Assembly (NCBI GenBank): GCA_945868725.1
Contig: CAMBMU010000023.1
Coordinates: forward strand, 1-32,594
DNA: 32,594 bases
From: Spirosoma fluviale
Lineage (GTDB): Bacteria; Bacteroidota; Bacteroidia; Cytophagales; Cyclobacteriaceae
Reading direction: 5' to 3'
Part shown: in pieces, positions 25,071 through 32,594 of the stretch
Layout of the letters: each line of letters starts with the position of its first letter
Numbering within the stretch: position 1 is the stretch's first letter
Position numbers and translations under genes: made by a program
The notes under the pieces: generated by a model
Told to the model about the DNA's origin: nothing
Database searches by the model: none
What the model saw: only the letters and a program-made list of their open reading frames with translations

Positions 25071-26384
25071 TTACTTCAATTCGAAACTTACTCTTCTTGA
25101 CATTTGTCTTGCATCTGCAGAAGTCTTGTCAACTGAAGTATCTTCGCCATAACCTTTGTAAGCTATTCTTGAAGCATCTACTCCAGAGGAAATTAGCAAT
25201 TCGTAAGCTGCTTTTGCTCTACGCTCAGCAAGTTTGATGTTGTAATCTTCAGGACCTAACTCATCTGCGTAACCTTTAACTTCAATTTTAACACCTGGAT
25301 TTCTCTTCAAGAAGTTGGAGATGTATTGCGCTGCGCTGATAGAATAAGCCAAAGGCTTGTCGCTATCAAATGCAAAGTAAACGTTCACATAACCTTCATT
25401 GATTGCTTTTCTAGTGTAATCAATTTCGTCTCTAGTTACTTCTACAGGACATCCGCCTGTAGCAGAAGTACCTGGTTGGAATGGACACTTGTCTAAGTGA
25501 TCAGGTGTACCATCACCGTCAGAGTCAAGAGTTCCTCCTGATGGGCTTACTCTTGCACCAGCTGGGGTATTTGGTTCTTTATCTAAGTAATCAGGAACTC
25601 CGTCGCCGTCAGAATCTTTCAGCATGTCCTTAATTCCAGAGATTTGAGTTGCCAACTCTTCTTTAGTAGCGTAGTTGTTTGCTGCAATAAACCAGTCAGC
25701 ATGTTGAGTTGACTTACCTAAGTAAATGTTAACACCTAAAGTACCTGTCCACCAGTTTGCGTTAGGACCGTAAAAGCCATTATTTGTGGCTGCATTAGGC
25801 ATTGTGCTAGGAAGGATTGCGGTAGAGCCATCGAAAGTGATTGTCTGGCGACCATTCAATACAGTAGAAATATCACCTACAAGTGCAACCTTCTCACTCA
25901 ATTTGATTTGTGGAGTAATACCAAAAATCATGGTATAAACTCTGTCGTTGAAATCGTTGTAACGATTCAATTCAGGATTAACTACACCAATACCTCCACC
26001 CATGTGGAATAACATTCCAAGTTTGCTGGAGAAAGATTCAAAATTCATGATGCGACCAACATTGGCAACACCTTGAAGGTTAAGTCTAAAGTATTTTGTG
26101 TCAAACGCCGGACTGTTGCCGTCTACTTCTTTAAAAGATCCGAAACCATAGTCAAACTTGGCTCCAAACTTCTCATTGAACATGTAACGTGCCCCAAGGT
26201 CGACATGTCCCAGGTTAAGCGTTGGAGAAAAAAAGCCAGCAGTGAATGGGGCCATTGGTTTGTTAAAACCAGTGGAAAATTCAACGGACCACTTGTTGAA
26301 CTCCTGTGCGGTGGCAGCCTCCTGAGCATTGGCAGCGATTGCCAATGAACCGGATAAAAGGATAGAGAGTATTAATTTTTTCAT
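25071..26384 (-). CDS. OmpA family outer membrane protein with thrombospondin type 3 repeats
   Basis: A 437-residue outer membrane protein likely anchoring the membrane to peptidoglycan. It has a signal peptide (1-20, ending ANA), a beta-barrel-like region (about 30-225), a linker with two calcium-binding thrombospondin type 3 repeats (DSDGDGVPDYLD at 257-268 and DSDGDGTPDHLD at 287-298), and a C-terminal OmpA domain (about 325-437). The last contains GYADELGPEDYN and the ERRAKAAY helix, with Asp374 and Arg389 at the usual diaminopimelate-binding positions. It has its own promoter and strong terminator, suggesting high single-gene expression. Confidence 0.93.
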   Translation of the reverse strand: MKKLILSILLSGSLAIAANAQEAATAQEFNKWSVEFSTGFNKPMAPFTAGFFSPTLNLGHVDLGARYMFNEKFGAKFDYGFGSFKEVDGNSPAFDTKYFRLNLQGVANVGRIMNFESFSSKLGMLFHMGGGIGVVNPELNRYNDFNDRVYTMIFGITPQIKLSEKVALVGDISTVLNGRQTITFDGSTAILPSTMPNAATNNGFYGPNANWWTGTLGVNIYLGKSTQHADWFIAANNYATKEELATQISGIKDMLKDSDGDGVPDYLDKEPNTPAGARVSPSGGTLDSDGDGTPDHLDKCPFQPGTSATGGCPVEVTRDEIDYTRKAINEGYVNVYFAFDSDKPLAYSISAAQYISNFLKRNPGVKIEVKGYADELGPEDYNIKLAERRAKAAYELLISSGVDASRIAYKGYGEDTSVDKTSADARQMSRRVSFELK

Positions 26385-26458
26385 GACAAAAAATTTTTGT
26401 TTCGAGATTGTGAGGTTTAGTAAATCTAAAGTTAAATATAATTTCCTTTTAATTACTG

Positions 26459-26487
26459 CAAAATTATAGGATTAATTTAAATAACAA
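26459..26487 (-). promoter_or_regulatory. promoter of the OmpA-family gene
   Basis: TTG (26487-26485), an 18-base spacer and TAATTTTG (26466-26459), an exact TAnnTTTG. It predicts a leader of about 65-70 bases. Confidence 0.55.
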
Positions 26488-26495
26488 GTGTTTGT

Positions 26496-26503
26496 TAGAT
26501 TTG
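26496..26503 (+). promoter_or_regulatory. -7 element of the M42 peptidase-hpt-adk operon
   Basis: TAGATTTG matches TAnnTTTG, about 46 bases before the ATG at 26550. It lies only nine bases from the divergent promoter of the OmpA-family gene. A -33 TTG was not clear. Confidence 0.4.
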
Positions 26504-26549
26504 TTTTTTATTTAGCAGCCCATTTTTAGAACAAATTTTATCACATTCT

Positions 26550-27467
26550 ATGCCAATTGATCCTTTTCTTAAAGAATTACTTAATAAAACCTCTGTTTCT
26601 GGAGATGAATCTGACGTAATTGCTTTTCTTATTCGAAATATAGACATCCGAAAGAATAAATGGAAAACTATTCCTGCTATTTTTTATGGGGAGGAATTCC
26701 ATGATTGTATCCTTTTGCGTTTTGGCAGCCCTCGGACTGCTGTTTTTGCTCATGTGGATACCATTGGATTTATGGCGCGCTACGCCAATCAGTTGATTCC
26801 GGTAGGAGGCCCTGAGCTGATTCATGGTACTCGACTCGTTGGAAAGGATAGCTATGGGGAGATTTCATGTAATCTGATAGTGGAAGGAGAAGCCCTTTTT
26901 CATGATTTTCCTCGGAAGATAGATCGAGGGACGCGGCTCTCATTTGCCCAAGATATTCGGGTAGATGCTGAATTTATTCAAGGAGCCTACCTGGACAATA
27001 GACTTGGCGTATATGCAGCATTGCAGCTTTGTGAAACGATTGAAGATGGTTGGGTGGTGTTTACTACATTTGAGGAGCATGGAGGAGGGAGTATGCCATT
27101 TCTCCTTCAGTTTATTCAAACCACAGCGCCTGTCAAGCAAGCACTAATTTCAGATATTACTTGGATTACGGAGGGTGTTCACCACCACGAAGGAGTGGTG
27201 ATTTCAATTCGAGATAAATTTATCCCGCGAAAAAAATTTATAGATCGAATCATTCAGTTAGTTCAAAAAAGTGGGATTCCATTTCAGTTGGAAGTAGAAG
27301 CGTATGGTGGAAGTGATGGTCGGGAAGTTCAGTTTTCCCCTTTTGCCATGGATTGGTGCTTTATCGGTGCTGCCGAAGATCTGGTGCATAGTCCCGATGA
27401 GAAAGTTTCTCTCCGAGACTTAGAATCGATGGTAAAAGTATATCGATATCTATTGAATGAACTTTAA
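26550..27467 (+). CDS. M42/M20-like zinc aminopeptidase
   Basis: A 305-residue cytoplasmic metallopeptidase-like protein. The M42 di-metal ligands can be matched: His68 in FAHVDTIG, Asp149 in YLDNRLG, Glu175 (general base) and Glu176 in TFEEHGGG, Asp202 in ISDITW and His280 in EDLVHSP. It is somewhat shorter than typical M42 enzymes (about 350), mainly in the inserted domain. It has no signal peptide. It is first in a run with hpt (9-base gap) and adk, so it may be co-transcribed with nucleotide salvage genes. Substrate is unknown. Confidence 0.85.
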   Translation: MPIDPFLKELLNKTSVSGDESDVIAFLIRNIDIRKNKWKTIPAIFYGEEFHDCILLRFGSPRTAVFAHVDTIGFMARYANQLIPVGGPELIHGTRLVGKDSYGEISCNLIVEGEALFHDFPRKIDRGTRLSFAQDIRVDAEFIQGAYLDNRLGVYAALQLCETIEDGWVVFTTFEEHGGGSMPFLLQFIQTTAPVKQALISDITWITEGVHHHEGVVISIRDKFIPRKKFIDRIIQLVQKSGIPFQLEVEAYGGSDGREVQFSPFAMDWCFIGAAEDLVHSPDEKVSLRDLESMVKVYRYLLNEL

Positions 27468-27476
27468 CCCTTAAAA

Positions 27477-28016
27477 ATGAAGAAGATTCAGATAAAGGAT
27501 AAAACCTTTGAAACCTACCTCACAGAAGCTCAAATTAAACAGCGAATCGAAGAATTAGGGGCCCAAATTGGAGCTGATTTTGAAGGAGAAGAGTTGGTGC
27601 TACTGGGAGTACTCAATGGTTCATTTGTGGTGATGGCGGATTTAGTAAGAGCAATTTCGCTTCCGCTTTCTTGTGAGTTTATTAAAATCTCATCGTATTC
27701 CGGAATGGAATCAACGGGTAAAGTGTTGGAAGTGATTGGGATTCCCCCTTCAATTGCAAAGAAAAATGTGCTCGTCGTGGAGGATATTGTCGATACGGGC
27801 AACAGTATGGCTTACTTGATGAGGCAGTTAGCGACCTTCCAACCCAAGCGCATTGCTATTGCTACACTGCTCTTCAAAAAAGAGGCTTTTTTGTTTAATT
27901 ATCCATTAGATTATGTCGGTTTTGAAATTCCGAATAAATTTGTGGTTGGATTTGGTCTAGACTACGATGGCGAGGGTCGTAACTATCCAGATATTTATCA
28001 GCTGAGTATCCCCTAA
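27477..28016 (+). CDS. hpt: hypoxanthine phosphoribosyltransferase
   Basis: Hpt salvages hypoxanthine (and often guanine) with PRPP to IMP/GMP. The 179-residue protein has the PRPP loop VVEDIVDTGNSM (100-111), the VLNGSFVVMADL segment (45-56), and the C-terminal FVVGFGLDYDGEGRN region typical of HGPRT and absent from other phosphoribosyltransferases. It is followed 13 bases later by adk, which fits purine salvage. Confidence 0.95.
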   Translation: MKKIQIKDKTFETYLTEAQIKQRIEELGAQIGADFEGEELVLLGVLNGSFVVMADLVRAISLPLSCEFIKISSYSGMESTGKVLEVIGIPPSIAKKNVLVVEDIVDTGNSMAYLMRQLATFQPKRIAIATLLFKKEAFLFNYPLDYVGFEIPNKFVVGFGLDYDGEGRNYPDIYQLSIP

Positions 28017-28029
28017 AATCACTTCTTTT

Positions 28030-28602
28030 ATGCTAAATCTTGTTTTGTTTGGACCTCCAGGTGCTGGGAAAGGTACTCAGAGTGAAAAAATTATTAATGC
28101 CTATGGATTGTCTCACTTGTCAACAGGGGATTTATTTCGAAAGCACCTTGGCGAAGGAACAGCACTTGGGACATTGGCAAAAGGGTACATGGATCAAGGC
28201 CATTTGGTGCCCGATGAGGTGGTGATTCAAATGGTAGAACATAAGATTGGCACCACTAAGGACAGCCAAGGTTTTATTTTTGATGGCTTTCCAAGGACGA
28301 CTGCGCAGGCAGAAGCGCTGGACACGATGCTTCAAAAAAACGGGATGCATATTTCAGGGATGATTGCGCTCGATGTTCCTCAAGCAATTCTCAAGGAACG
28401 CATTTTAGAAAGAGGAAAAACTTCTGGCCGTGTGGACGACCAAGAAGAAGCAAAAATAAATACCCGAATTCAGGTGTATTTAGACGAAACACTACCTGTA
28501 GCTGATTACTACGAAAAGCAGGGAAAATTTCATCAAATAAATGGAGTAGGGAAAATTGAAGAAATCTTTAACCAGATTACTACAGTCATTGATGGGTACT
28601 GA
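28030..28602 (+). CDS. adk: adenylate kinase
   Basis: Adk interconverts AMP, ADP and ATP. The 190-residue protein begins with the P-loop GPPGAGKGTQ (8-17), followed by the LSTGDLFR AMP-binding segment, DGFPRT, and RILERGKTSGRVDD at the lid. The lid is the short type without zinc cysteines, which explains the length below the 214 residues of E. coli. It shares the operon with hpt. Confidence 0.96.
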   Translation: MLNLVLFGPPGAGKGTQSEKIINAYGLSHLSTGDLFRKHLGEGTALGTLAKGYMDQGHLVPDEVVIQMVEHKIGTTKDSQGFIFDGFPRTTAQAEALDTMLQKNGMHISGMIALDVPQAILKERILERGKTSGRVDDQEEAKINTRIQVYLDETLPVADYYEKQGKFHQINGVGKIEEIFNQITTVIDGY

Positions 28603-28616
28603 TCCCTAGCTTTTAT

Positions 28617-28624
28617 TAAATTTG
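28617..28624 (+). promoter_or_regulatory. -7 element upstream of obgE
   Basis: TAAATTTG matches TAnnTTTG, about 54 bases before the obgE ATG. No TTG lies at the normal -33 distance. The 76-base gap after adk supports a separate transcription start. Confidence 0.35.
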
Positions 28625-28678
28625 TAATTCCAAGACTTGGCTAGGCTCTAGGGTTTAGCCTTTTTTCTTTTTCTATCT

Positions 28679-29671
28679 ATGGCTGACTCTAATTTTATCG
28701 ACTATGTAAAATTCTGTTCCAGATCTGGAGCAGGCGGCGCTGGTGCCATGCATTTCCGTAGGGAAAAACATGTGCCTAAAGGAGGGCCTGATGGAGGAGA
28801 TGGAGGCCGAGGTGGTCATATCATTTTGAGAGGGACTACACAAGTGTGGACCCTACTTCACCTCAAATACAAAAAGCACGTGATTGCAGAACCTGGAAAG
28901 GGAGGTGATGGTGGCCGTAGAACAGGGGCAGATGGGAATGATATGATCCTGGAGGTTCCTCTTGGTACTGTAGCTAAAGACGCAGAAACTGGAGAAAAGC
29001 GTTTTGAAATCACCGCTGATGGGCAGGAAATCATCCTTACCAAAGGAGGACGTGGAGGATTAGGAAACGATCATTTCAAATCTTCCACCAACCAGGCGCC
29101 ACATTATGCGCAACCGGGGGAAGACGGTATTGAGGAATGGATTATTCTCGAATTGAAACTGCTCGCAGATGTGGGTCTAGTTGGCTTTCCGAATGCGGGA
29201 AAATCAACCTTGCTCTCTTCCATTTCTGCAGCGAGACCAGAAATTGGAGATTACCCATTTACGACCCTCGTTCCAAATTTGGGAGTGGTAAGCTATCGAG
29301 ATGATAAATCATTTGTGATGGCAGATATTCCAGGAATTATTGAAGGAGCAGCTGAAGGCAAGGGTTTAGGGATTCGATTTTTGAGACACATTGAGCGCAA
29401 CTCCATCCTTCTTTTTTTAATTCCTGCCGATGCAAAGGATATTGGAGAGCAATATCGAATTCTCCTTGGGGAGTTACGCAAATACAATCCTGAACTCTTG
29501 GATAAGAAGCGATTGCTCGCTATTTCAAAGGTGGATATGCTGGATGAGGAGCTGATGAAAGAAATGGAAAGGGAGATTCCCAAGGATCTTCCATATGTAT
29601 TCATTTCTTCGATTAGCCAATTCAACCTGGAAAAACTCAAGGATTTAATTTGGCAGGCTATTCACTCCTAA
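28679..29671 (+). CDS. obgE: GTPase Obg
   Basis: Obg is a ribosome-associated GTPase involved in 50S maturation and stress signalling. The 330-residue protein has the glycine-rich Obg fold (1-158, with repeats such as [12 protein letters not shown]) and a G domain: G1 GFPNAGKST (169-177), switch TTLVPNLG, G3 DIPG (216-219), and G4 as SKVD (283-286) in place of NKxD. It ends right after the G domain, lacking the C-terminal OCT domain of some family members. Length is within the family range. Confidence 0.95.
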   Translation: MADSNFIDYVKFCSRSGAGGAGAMHFRREKHVPKGGPDGGDGGRGGHIILRGTTQVWTLLHLKYKKHVIAEPGKGGDGGRRTGADGNDMILEVPLGTVAKDAETGEKRFEITADGQEIILTKGGRGGLGNDHFKSSTNQAPHYAQPGEDGIEEWIILELKLLADVGLVGFPNAGKSTLLSSISAARPEIGDYPFTTLVPNLGVVSYRDDKSFVMADIPGIIEGAAEGKGLGIRFLRHIERNSILLFLIPADAKDIGEQYRILLGELRKYNPELLDKKRLLAISKVDMLDEELMKEMEREIPKDLPYVFISSISQFNLEKLKDLIWQAIHS

Positions 29672-29699
29672 ATCCGTCACTTTGTCAGCATTGATGGAA

Positions 29700-29715
29700 T
29701 GGCAAAATCCTTGTT
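29700..29715 (+). promoter_or_regulatory. possible sigma-54-type promoter of grpE-dnaJ
   Basis: TGGCAAAATCCTTGTT resembles the -24/-12 pattern TGGCAC-N5-TTGC: GG and the downstream GT are separated by the required 10 bases, with T in place of C at -12. GTCA direct repeats (GTCACTTTGTCA, 29676-29687) lie just upstream. The predicted transcript would start about 25 bases before the ATG at 29750. Confidence 0.35.
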
Positions 29716-29749
29716 AGTTCAAAAAAAGCCAACTACGATCGATATACAC

Positions 29750-30310
29750 ATGGAAAATAAAAATCAAGAACAGCAAGAAGCAGAATTAAGGGTAGATGAA
29801 TCCCAATCAGAAGAGACTAGCCCTAATGAAGGTGTATCTGCTGAAGAAAATAACCTGAGCCAGGAAGAAAAACTTTCTGCTGAGGTAGCTGAACTGAAAG
29901 AGAAATACCTCCGCCTCTATTCTGATTTTGAAAATTTTAGAAAAAGAACTGCTAAAGAGCGAATTGATTTGATTAAAACAGCCTCAGAAGAGGTACTGAA
30001 GGATCTTGTTCCTGTAGTAGATGATTTTGAGCGTGCGTTCAAAGCAGCTGAAAAGGAAGCAGATACACAAAAAATTCAGGAAGGAAACCAGCTCATTTTT
30101 CAGAAATTGGTAAAAATTCTTGAATCCAAGGGTTTGAAGCCCATGGAAGAGTTGATTGGACAACCGTTTAACCCTGACACCCAGGAGGCGATTACGCAAA
30201 TTCCATCCCCAAGCCCAGAGCTGAAGGGAGCAGTGGTAGACGTAGTTGAAAAAGGCTACTTCTTGGGCGAAAAGGTTGTTCGATTCGCCAAAGTAGTAAT
30301 TGGAGCATAA
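29750..30310 (+). CDS. grpE: nucleotide exchange factor GrpE
   Basis: GrpE releases ADP from DnaK in the chaperone cycle. With the ATG at 29750 the protein has 186 residues: an acidic, disordered N-terminus (about 1-45), a long coiled coil (about 46-90, ending with [15 protein letters not shown]), and the C-terminal beta-domain with FNPDTQEAI and [14 protein letters not shown]. An upstream in-frame ATG at 29699 would add 17 basic residues and overlap the possible promoter, so it was not used. dnaJ follows 7 bases later, a common pairing. Confidence 0.93.
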   Translation: MENKNQEQQEAELRVDESQSEETSPNEGVSAEENNLSQEEKLSAEVAELKEKYLRLYSDFENFRKRTAKERIDLIKTASEEVLKDLVPVVDDFERAFKAAEKEADTQKIQEGNQLIFQKLVKILESKGLKPMEELIGQPFNPDTQEAITQIPSPSPELKGAVVDVVEKGYFLGEKVVRFAKVVIGA

Positions 30311-30317
30311 CAGAATT

Positions 30318-31427
30318 ATGGCAAAAAGAGACTATTACGAAGTACTTGGAGTTTCAAAATCTGCTAGTGCAGATGAGATCAAGAAAGCCTATCGCAAGCT
30401 TGCGATTCAATACCATCCTGACAAAAACCCAGATAATCCTGAAGCTGAAGATAAGTTCAAGGAAGCAGCTGAAGCATATGAGGTATTGAGTAATCCGGAA
30501 AAGAAACAACGTTACGACCAATTTGGCCATCAAGGCATGGGAGGTAATGGAGGTTATGGCGGCGGCGGCATGAATATGGAGGATATATTCTCCCAATTTG
30601 GCGACATTTTTGGCGGTGGCGGAGGCTTTGGTTCCTTCTTTGGTGGAGGTGGAGGCGGTAGACGTACCAAAAAAGGAACGAATCTACGGGTGAAACTGAA
30701 GCTTACCTTGAGTGAAATTGCAAATGGCGTAGAAAAGAAAATTAAAGTTAAACGACAGGTAGTCGCCCCTGGCGTGACTTTCAAATCTTGTTCTGCCTGT
30801 CAAGGGAGTGGACAAATAAAGAAAGTTGTCAATACCATGTTGGGCCAGATGGTCTCTGCAAGCACCTGTGGGGTATGTGCAGGATCCGGACAACTCGTAG
30901 ATAAGAAGCCTGATGATGCGGATTTACGTGGTCTTTTACTGAAAGAAGAAGTGATTTCCATCACTATCCCAGGTGGGGTGGGTGAAGGCATGCAACTCAG
31001 CATGTCCAGTAAAGGAAATGAAATGCCCGGTGGGATACCAGGAGATTTATTGATCGTTATTGAGGAGGCTGAGGATGGGATTTTCCAACGCGAAGGAAAT
31101 AATGTCATCTATGACTTACATATTTCTTTTATTGAAGCTGCCTTAGGGGAGTCAGTAGAAGTTCCTACCCTTGATGGTAAAGTAAAAATCAAAATTGATC
31201 CGGGTACTCAAAGTGGGAAAATGCTCCGACTCAAAGGCAAGGGGATTAAAGATATAAATGGATATGGTCGAGGTGACCAACTGATTATGGTCAATGTTTG
31301 GACCCCTACTACACTTTCAAAAGAGGAAAGAATTGTTTTGGAAGGCTTGAAGCAGTCTGAAAATTTCAAGCCCGATCCAGGGAAGCAAGAGAAGTCCTTC
31401 TTTGATCGGATGAAAGAGTTTTTTTAA
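30318..31427 (+). CDS. dnaJ: chaperone DnaJ with reduced zinc domain
   Basis: DnaJ delivers unfolded substrates to DnaK and stimulates its ATPase. The 369-residue protein has a J domain with HPD (33-35), a Gly/Phe-rich segment (about 72-115), a zinc domain, and the C-terminal substrate-binding domains. The zinc domain has only two CxxCxGxG units (Cys158/161 and Cys184/187) instead of four. Their placement fits motifs II and III, which form the second zinc site, so site I is absent. The start at 30318 (MAKRDYYEV) is preferred to an ATG 18 bases earlier inside grpE. A terminator follows. Confidence 0.95.
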   Translation: MAKRDYYEVLGVSKSASADEIKKAYRKLAIQYHPDKNPDNPEAEDKFKEAAEAYEVLSNPEKKQRYDQFGHQGMGGNGGYGGGGMNMEDIFSQFGDIFGGGGGFGSFFGGGGGGRRTKKGTNLRVKLKLTLSEIANGVEKKIKVKRQVVAPGVTFKSCSACQGSGQIKKVVNTMLGQMVSASTCGVCAGSGQLVDKKPDDADLRGLLLKEEVISITIPGGVGEGMQLSMSSKGNEMPGGIPGDLLIVIEEAEDGIFQREGNNVIYDLHISFIEAALGESVEVPTLDGKVKIKIDPGTQSGKMLRLKGKGIKDINGYGRGDQLIMVNVWTPTTLSKEERIVLEGLKQSENFKPDPGKQEKSFFDRMKEFF

Positions 31428-31434
31428 AAAAGTG

Positions 31435-31465
31435 AAAAGCCAGAGTCAAGCTCTGGCTTTTTTTA
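31435..31465 (+). terminator. intrinsic terminator after dnaJ
   Basis: Stem AGCCAGAG/CTCTGGCT (31438-31445 with 31451-31458), 5-base loop, followed by a run of eight T residues. It lies 8 bases after the dnaJ stop. Confidence 0.9.
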
Positions 31466-31510
31466 TATTTTTAAAGAACCTTTTTTTTGCTTCTGCCGTA
31501 CCCTATTGTT

Positions 31511-32395
31511 ATGCTTAAAAAATTGTGCCTTTTTCTTTTCCTTTTACCCCTCACAGGGAGTTGGGTATGTGCGCAATTTGTAAAAGAATATCGGGTGGCC
31601 GAAAACACTGGAATTGAAAAGGTGAGTTTGAATTTCAGCTCTTATAAAAGTGAAACTCATGTAAAACGGACTGCTGGTCTAGATCCGCTACTAATTCATG
31701 GGCACCTTTTGCAGGCAAATATTCTCCCTGATTTCCGATCGGCTACTTCAAAAAATCAATTGGTAGCCAACCTAGTTCATAAGAATATTGAATCAGACAA
31801 CCTCGGTAAAAGTATCACTTCCAAATTATTTTCCAGTTCTACAGGCTTTGATCACAGTTGGGATGTAGGGCTGACGAGTAATTATGCCTACGACTTGGAT
31901 TTTAATCTTGGCTTAGGAACTGCAGATTTTGATCTGGCCCAGCTGGCAGTTTCCGCCCTTAAAATCAAAAGTGCGAGTGCAGATATTTTTATTCATTACA
32001 GCACGAATTTACCAAACCAAGTCGGAATGGATACTTTGTTAGTCACCCTCAACATGGGAGCGGTTGACCTGCATCAAGCCCAGTTGACACAAGCTAAAAA
32101 GGTGATAATTGAAGTCAATTACGGGCAGATAAATTTGAATTATGGGCAATCTCAGACCTTCAAAGGGCAGGTAATCGCTGCAGTAGCTGGCGGGACGATT
32201 TACCTAAAGCTTCCTCCTGAATCTAATCCCGTTAAGATTCGAATAAAAACAACTCCACTTTGCCGTACCTCCTTACCAGATTATTTAAGAGCTATAGGAG
32301 AAGATACTTTTGTAACTAAAGGATATTCTGCCTCAGACCCCAGGCTTTTGGAGTTTGTTTTGGATGTGGGGGTAGGAGCCATTACTGTAGAGTAA
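31511..32395 (+). CDS. hypothetical exported protein, possibly toastrack-like
   Basis: A 294-residue protein with a clear signal peptide (1-21, ending VCA before Gln22). The middle and end consist of repeated short beta strands (DLDFNLGLGTADFDLAQL, then VTLNMGAVDLHQAQL, then VIIEVNYGQINLNYG), the pattern seen in right-handed beta domains of the LiaF/toastrack type. No lipobox, so probably periplasmic. The start is taken at the second ATG because it places basic residues directly before the hydrophobic core. The ABC ATPase begins 2 bases later, so the two are very likely co-transcribed. Function is unknown. Confidence 0.75.
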   Translation: MLKKLCLFLFLLPLTGSWVCAQFVKEYRVAENTGIEKVSLNFSSYKSETHVKRTAGLDPLLIHGHLLQANILPDFRSATSKNQLVANLVHKNIESDNLGKSITSKLFSSSTGFDHSWDVGLTSNYAYDLDFNLGLGTADFDLAQLAVSALKIKSASADIFIHYSTNLPNQVGMDTLLVTLNMGAVDLHQAQLTQAKKVIIEVNYGQINLNYGQSQTFKGQVIAAVAGGTIYLKLPPESNPVKIRIKTTPLCRTSLPDYLRAIGEDTFVTKGYSASDPRLLEFVLDVGVGAITVE

Positions 32396-32397
32396 GT

Positions 32398-32594
32398 ATG
32401 TTAGAAATCCGCCAACTTAACAAAACCTATGGAAGTCATCGAGCACTTACGGACCTAAATTTAGTGGTTCCTGAAGCGGGAATTTTTGGTTTGCTCGGCC
32501 CCAATGGAGCAGGTAAGACTACACTCATTCGCATCATCAATCAGATTATAGAGCAGGATAGTGGGGAAGTGATCCTGGATGGCCAACAGTTGTC
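32398..32594 (+). CDS. ABC transporter ATP-binding protein (partial, cut by window end)
   Basis: The first 65 codons of an ABC-2-type ATPase. Visible are the A-loop region (NKTYGSHRAL), the Walker A motif GPNGAGKTT at about 39-47, and SGEVILDG. The remainder lies beyond the window. The N-terminus resembles NatA-like export ATPases. A permease gene is expected downstream, but that is inference. Confidence 0.88.
   Translation, partial: MLEIRQLNKTYGSHRALTDLNLVVPEAGIFGLLGPNGAGKTTLIRIINQIIEQDSGEVILDGQQL

Noticed and set aside
29699..29749. Upstream ATG for grpE
   Set aside because: The basic 17-residue extension overlaps the promoter-like element and is unlike acidic GrpE N-termini.

Overview
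The window reads as a chromosomal segment of a Bacteroidetes bacterium, most likely of the order Cytophagales (Algoriphagus/Cyclobacterium-like). This is inferred from several signs. Gene content includes a one-piece GcvP, a DnaJ with a reduced zinc domain, an Obg without its C-terminal domain, and a GH57/GT4/debranching-enzyme cluster. Upstream regions repeatedly carry the Bacteroidetes -7 element TAnnTTTG (some with TTG 18-20 bases upstream), and strong Shine-Dalgarno sequences are mostly absent. Coding density is high. I see no rRNA, CRISPR array, insertion sequence, integrase or phage gene.

Layout, left to right. 191-3736 (+): waaA and rsgA (ATGA overlap), then a PRPP-binding phosphoribosyltransferase and panB. 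3803-8215 (-): an alpha-glucan operon of debranching enzyme, GT4 glycosyltransferase and GH57 hydrolase (transcribed in that order). 8508-13194 (-): the threonine operon thrA-thrB-thrC, with a roughly 350-base upstream region holding a candidate promoter and a tiny Thr-containing leader ORF. 13551-13855 (-): tRNA-His with promoter and terminator, then a possible 59-residue protein. 13856-14417: a gene-poor stretch with a degenerate GTCGAC/GGACCGT-type repeat, related to one at about 8325-8385. 14418-15788 (+): DEAD-box helicase. 15887-17383 (-): secreted M28 peptidase. 17574-20453 (+): gcvP, meeting lipA (20513-21391, -) at a 19-bp hairpin. 21449-26384: an exported beta-rich protein, OsmC, L-serine dehydratase alpha, a small membrane protein, upp, and an OmpA-family protein. 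26550-28602 (+): M42-like peptidase, hpt, adk. 28679-31427 (+): obgE, grpE, dnaJ. 31511-32594 (+): an exported putative toastrack-like protein and the start of an ABC transporter ATPase cut by the window end.

Functional links: gcvP, lipA (lipoate needed by the glycine cleavage H protein) and the serine dehydratase all concern glycine/serine/one-carbon flow. hpt, adk, upp and the 2414 phosphoribosyltransferase concern nucleotide salvage. grpE and dnaJ are co-chaperones of DnaK and may share a sigma-54-like promoter. Most of the window is conserved core metabolism and I found no convincing undescribed multi-gene system. The points most worth checking are the candidate thr leader, the intergenic repeat family, the U-U mismatches in tRNA-His, the sigma-54-like site before grpE, the single-zinc-site DnaJ, and two small ORFs.
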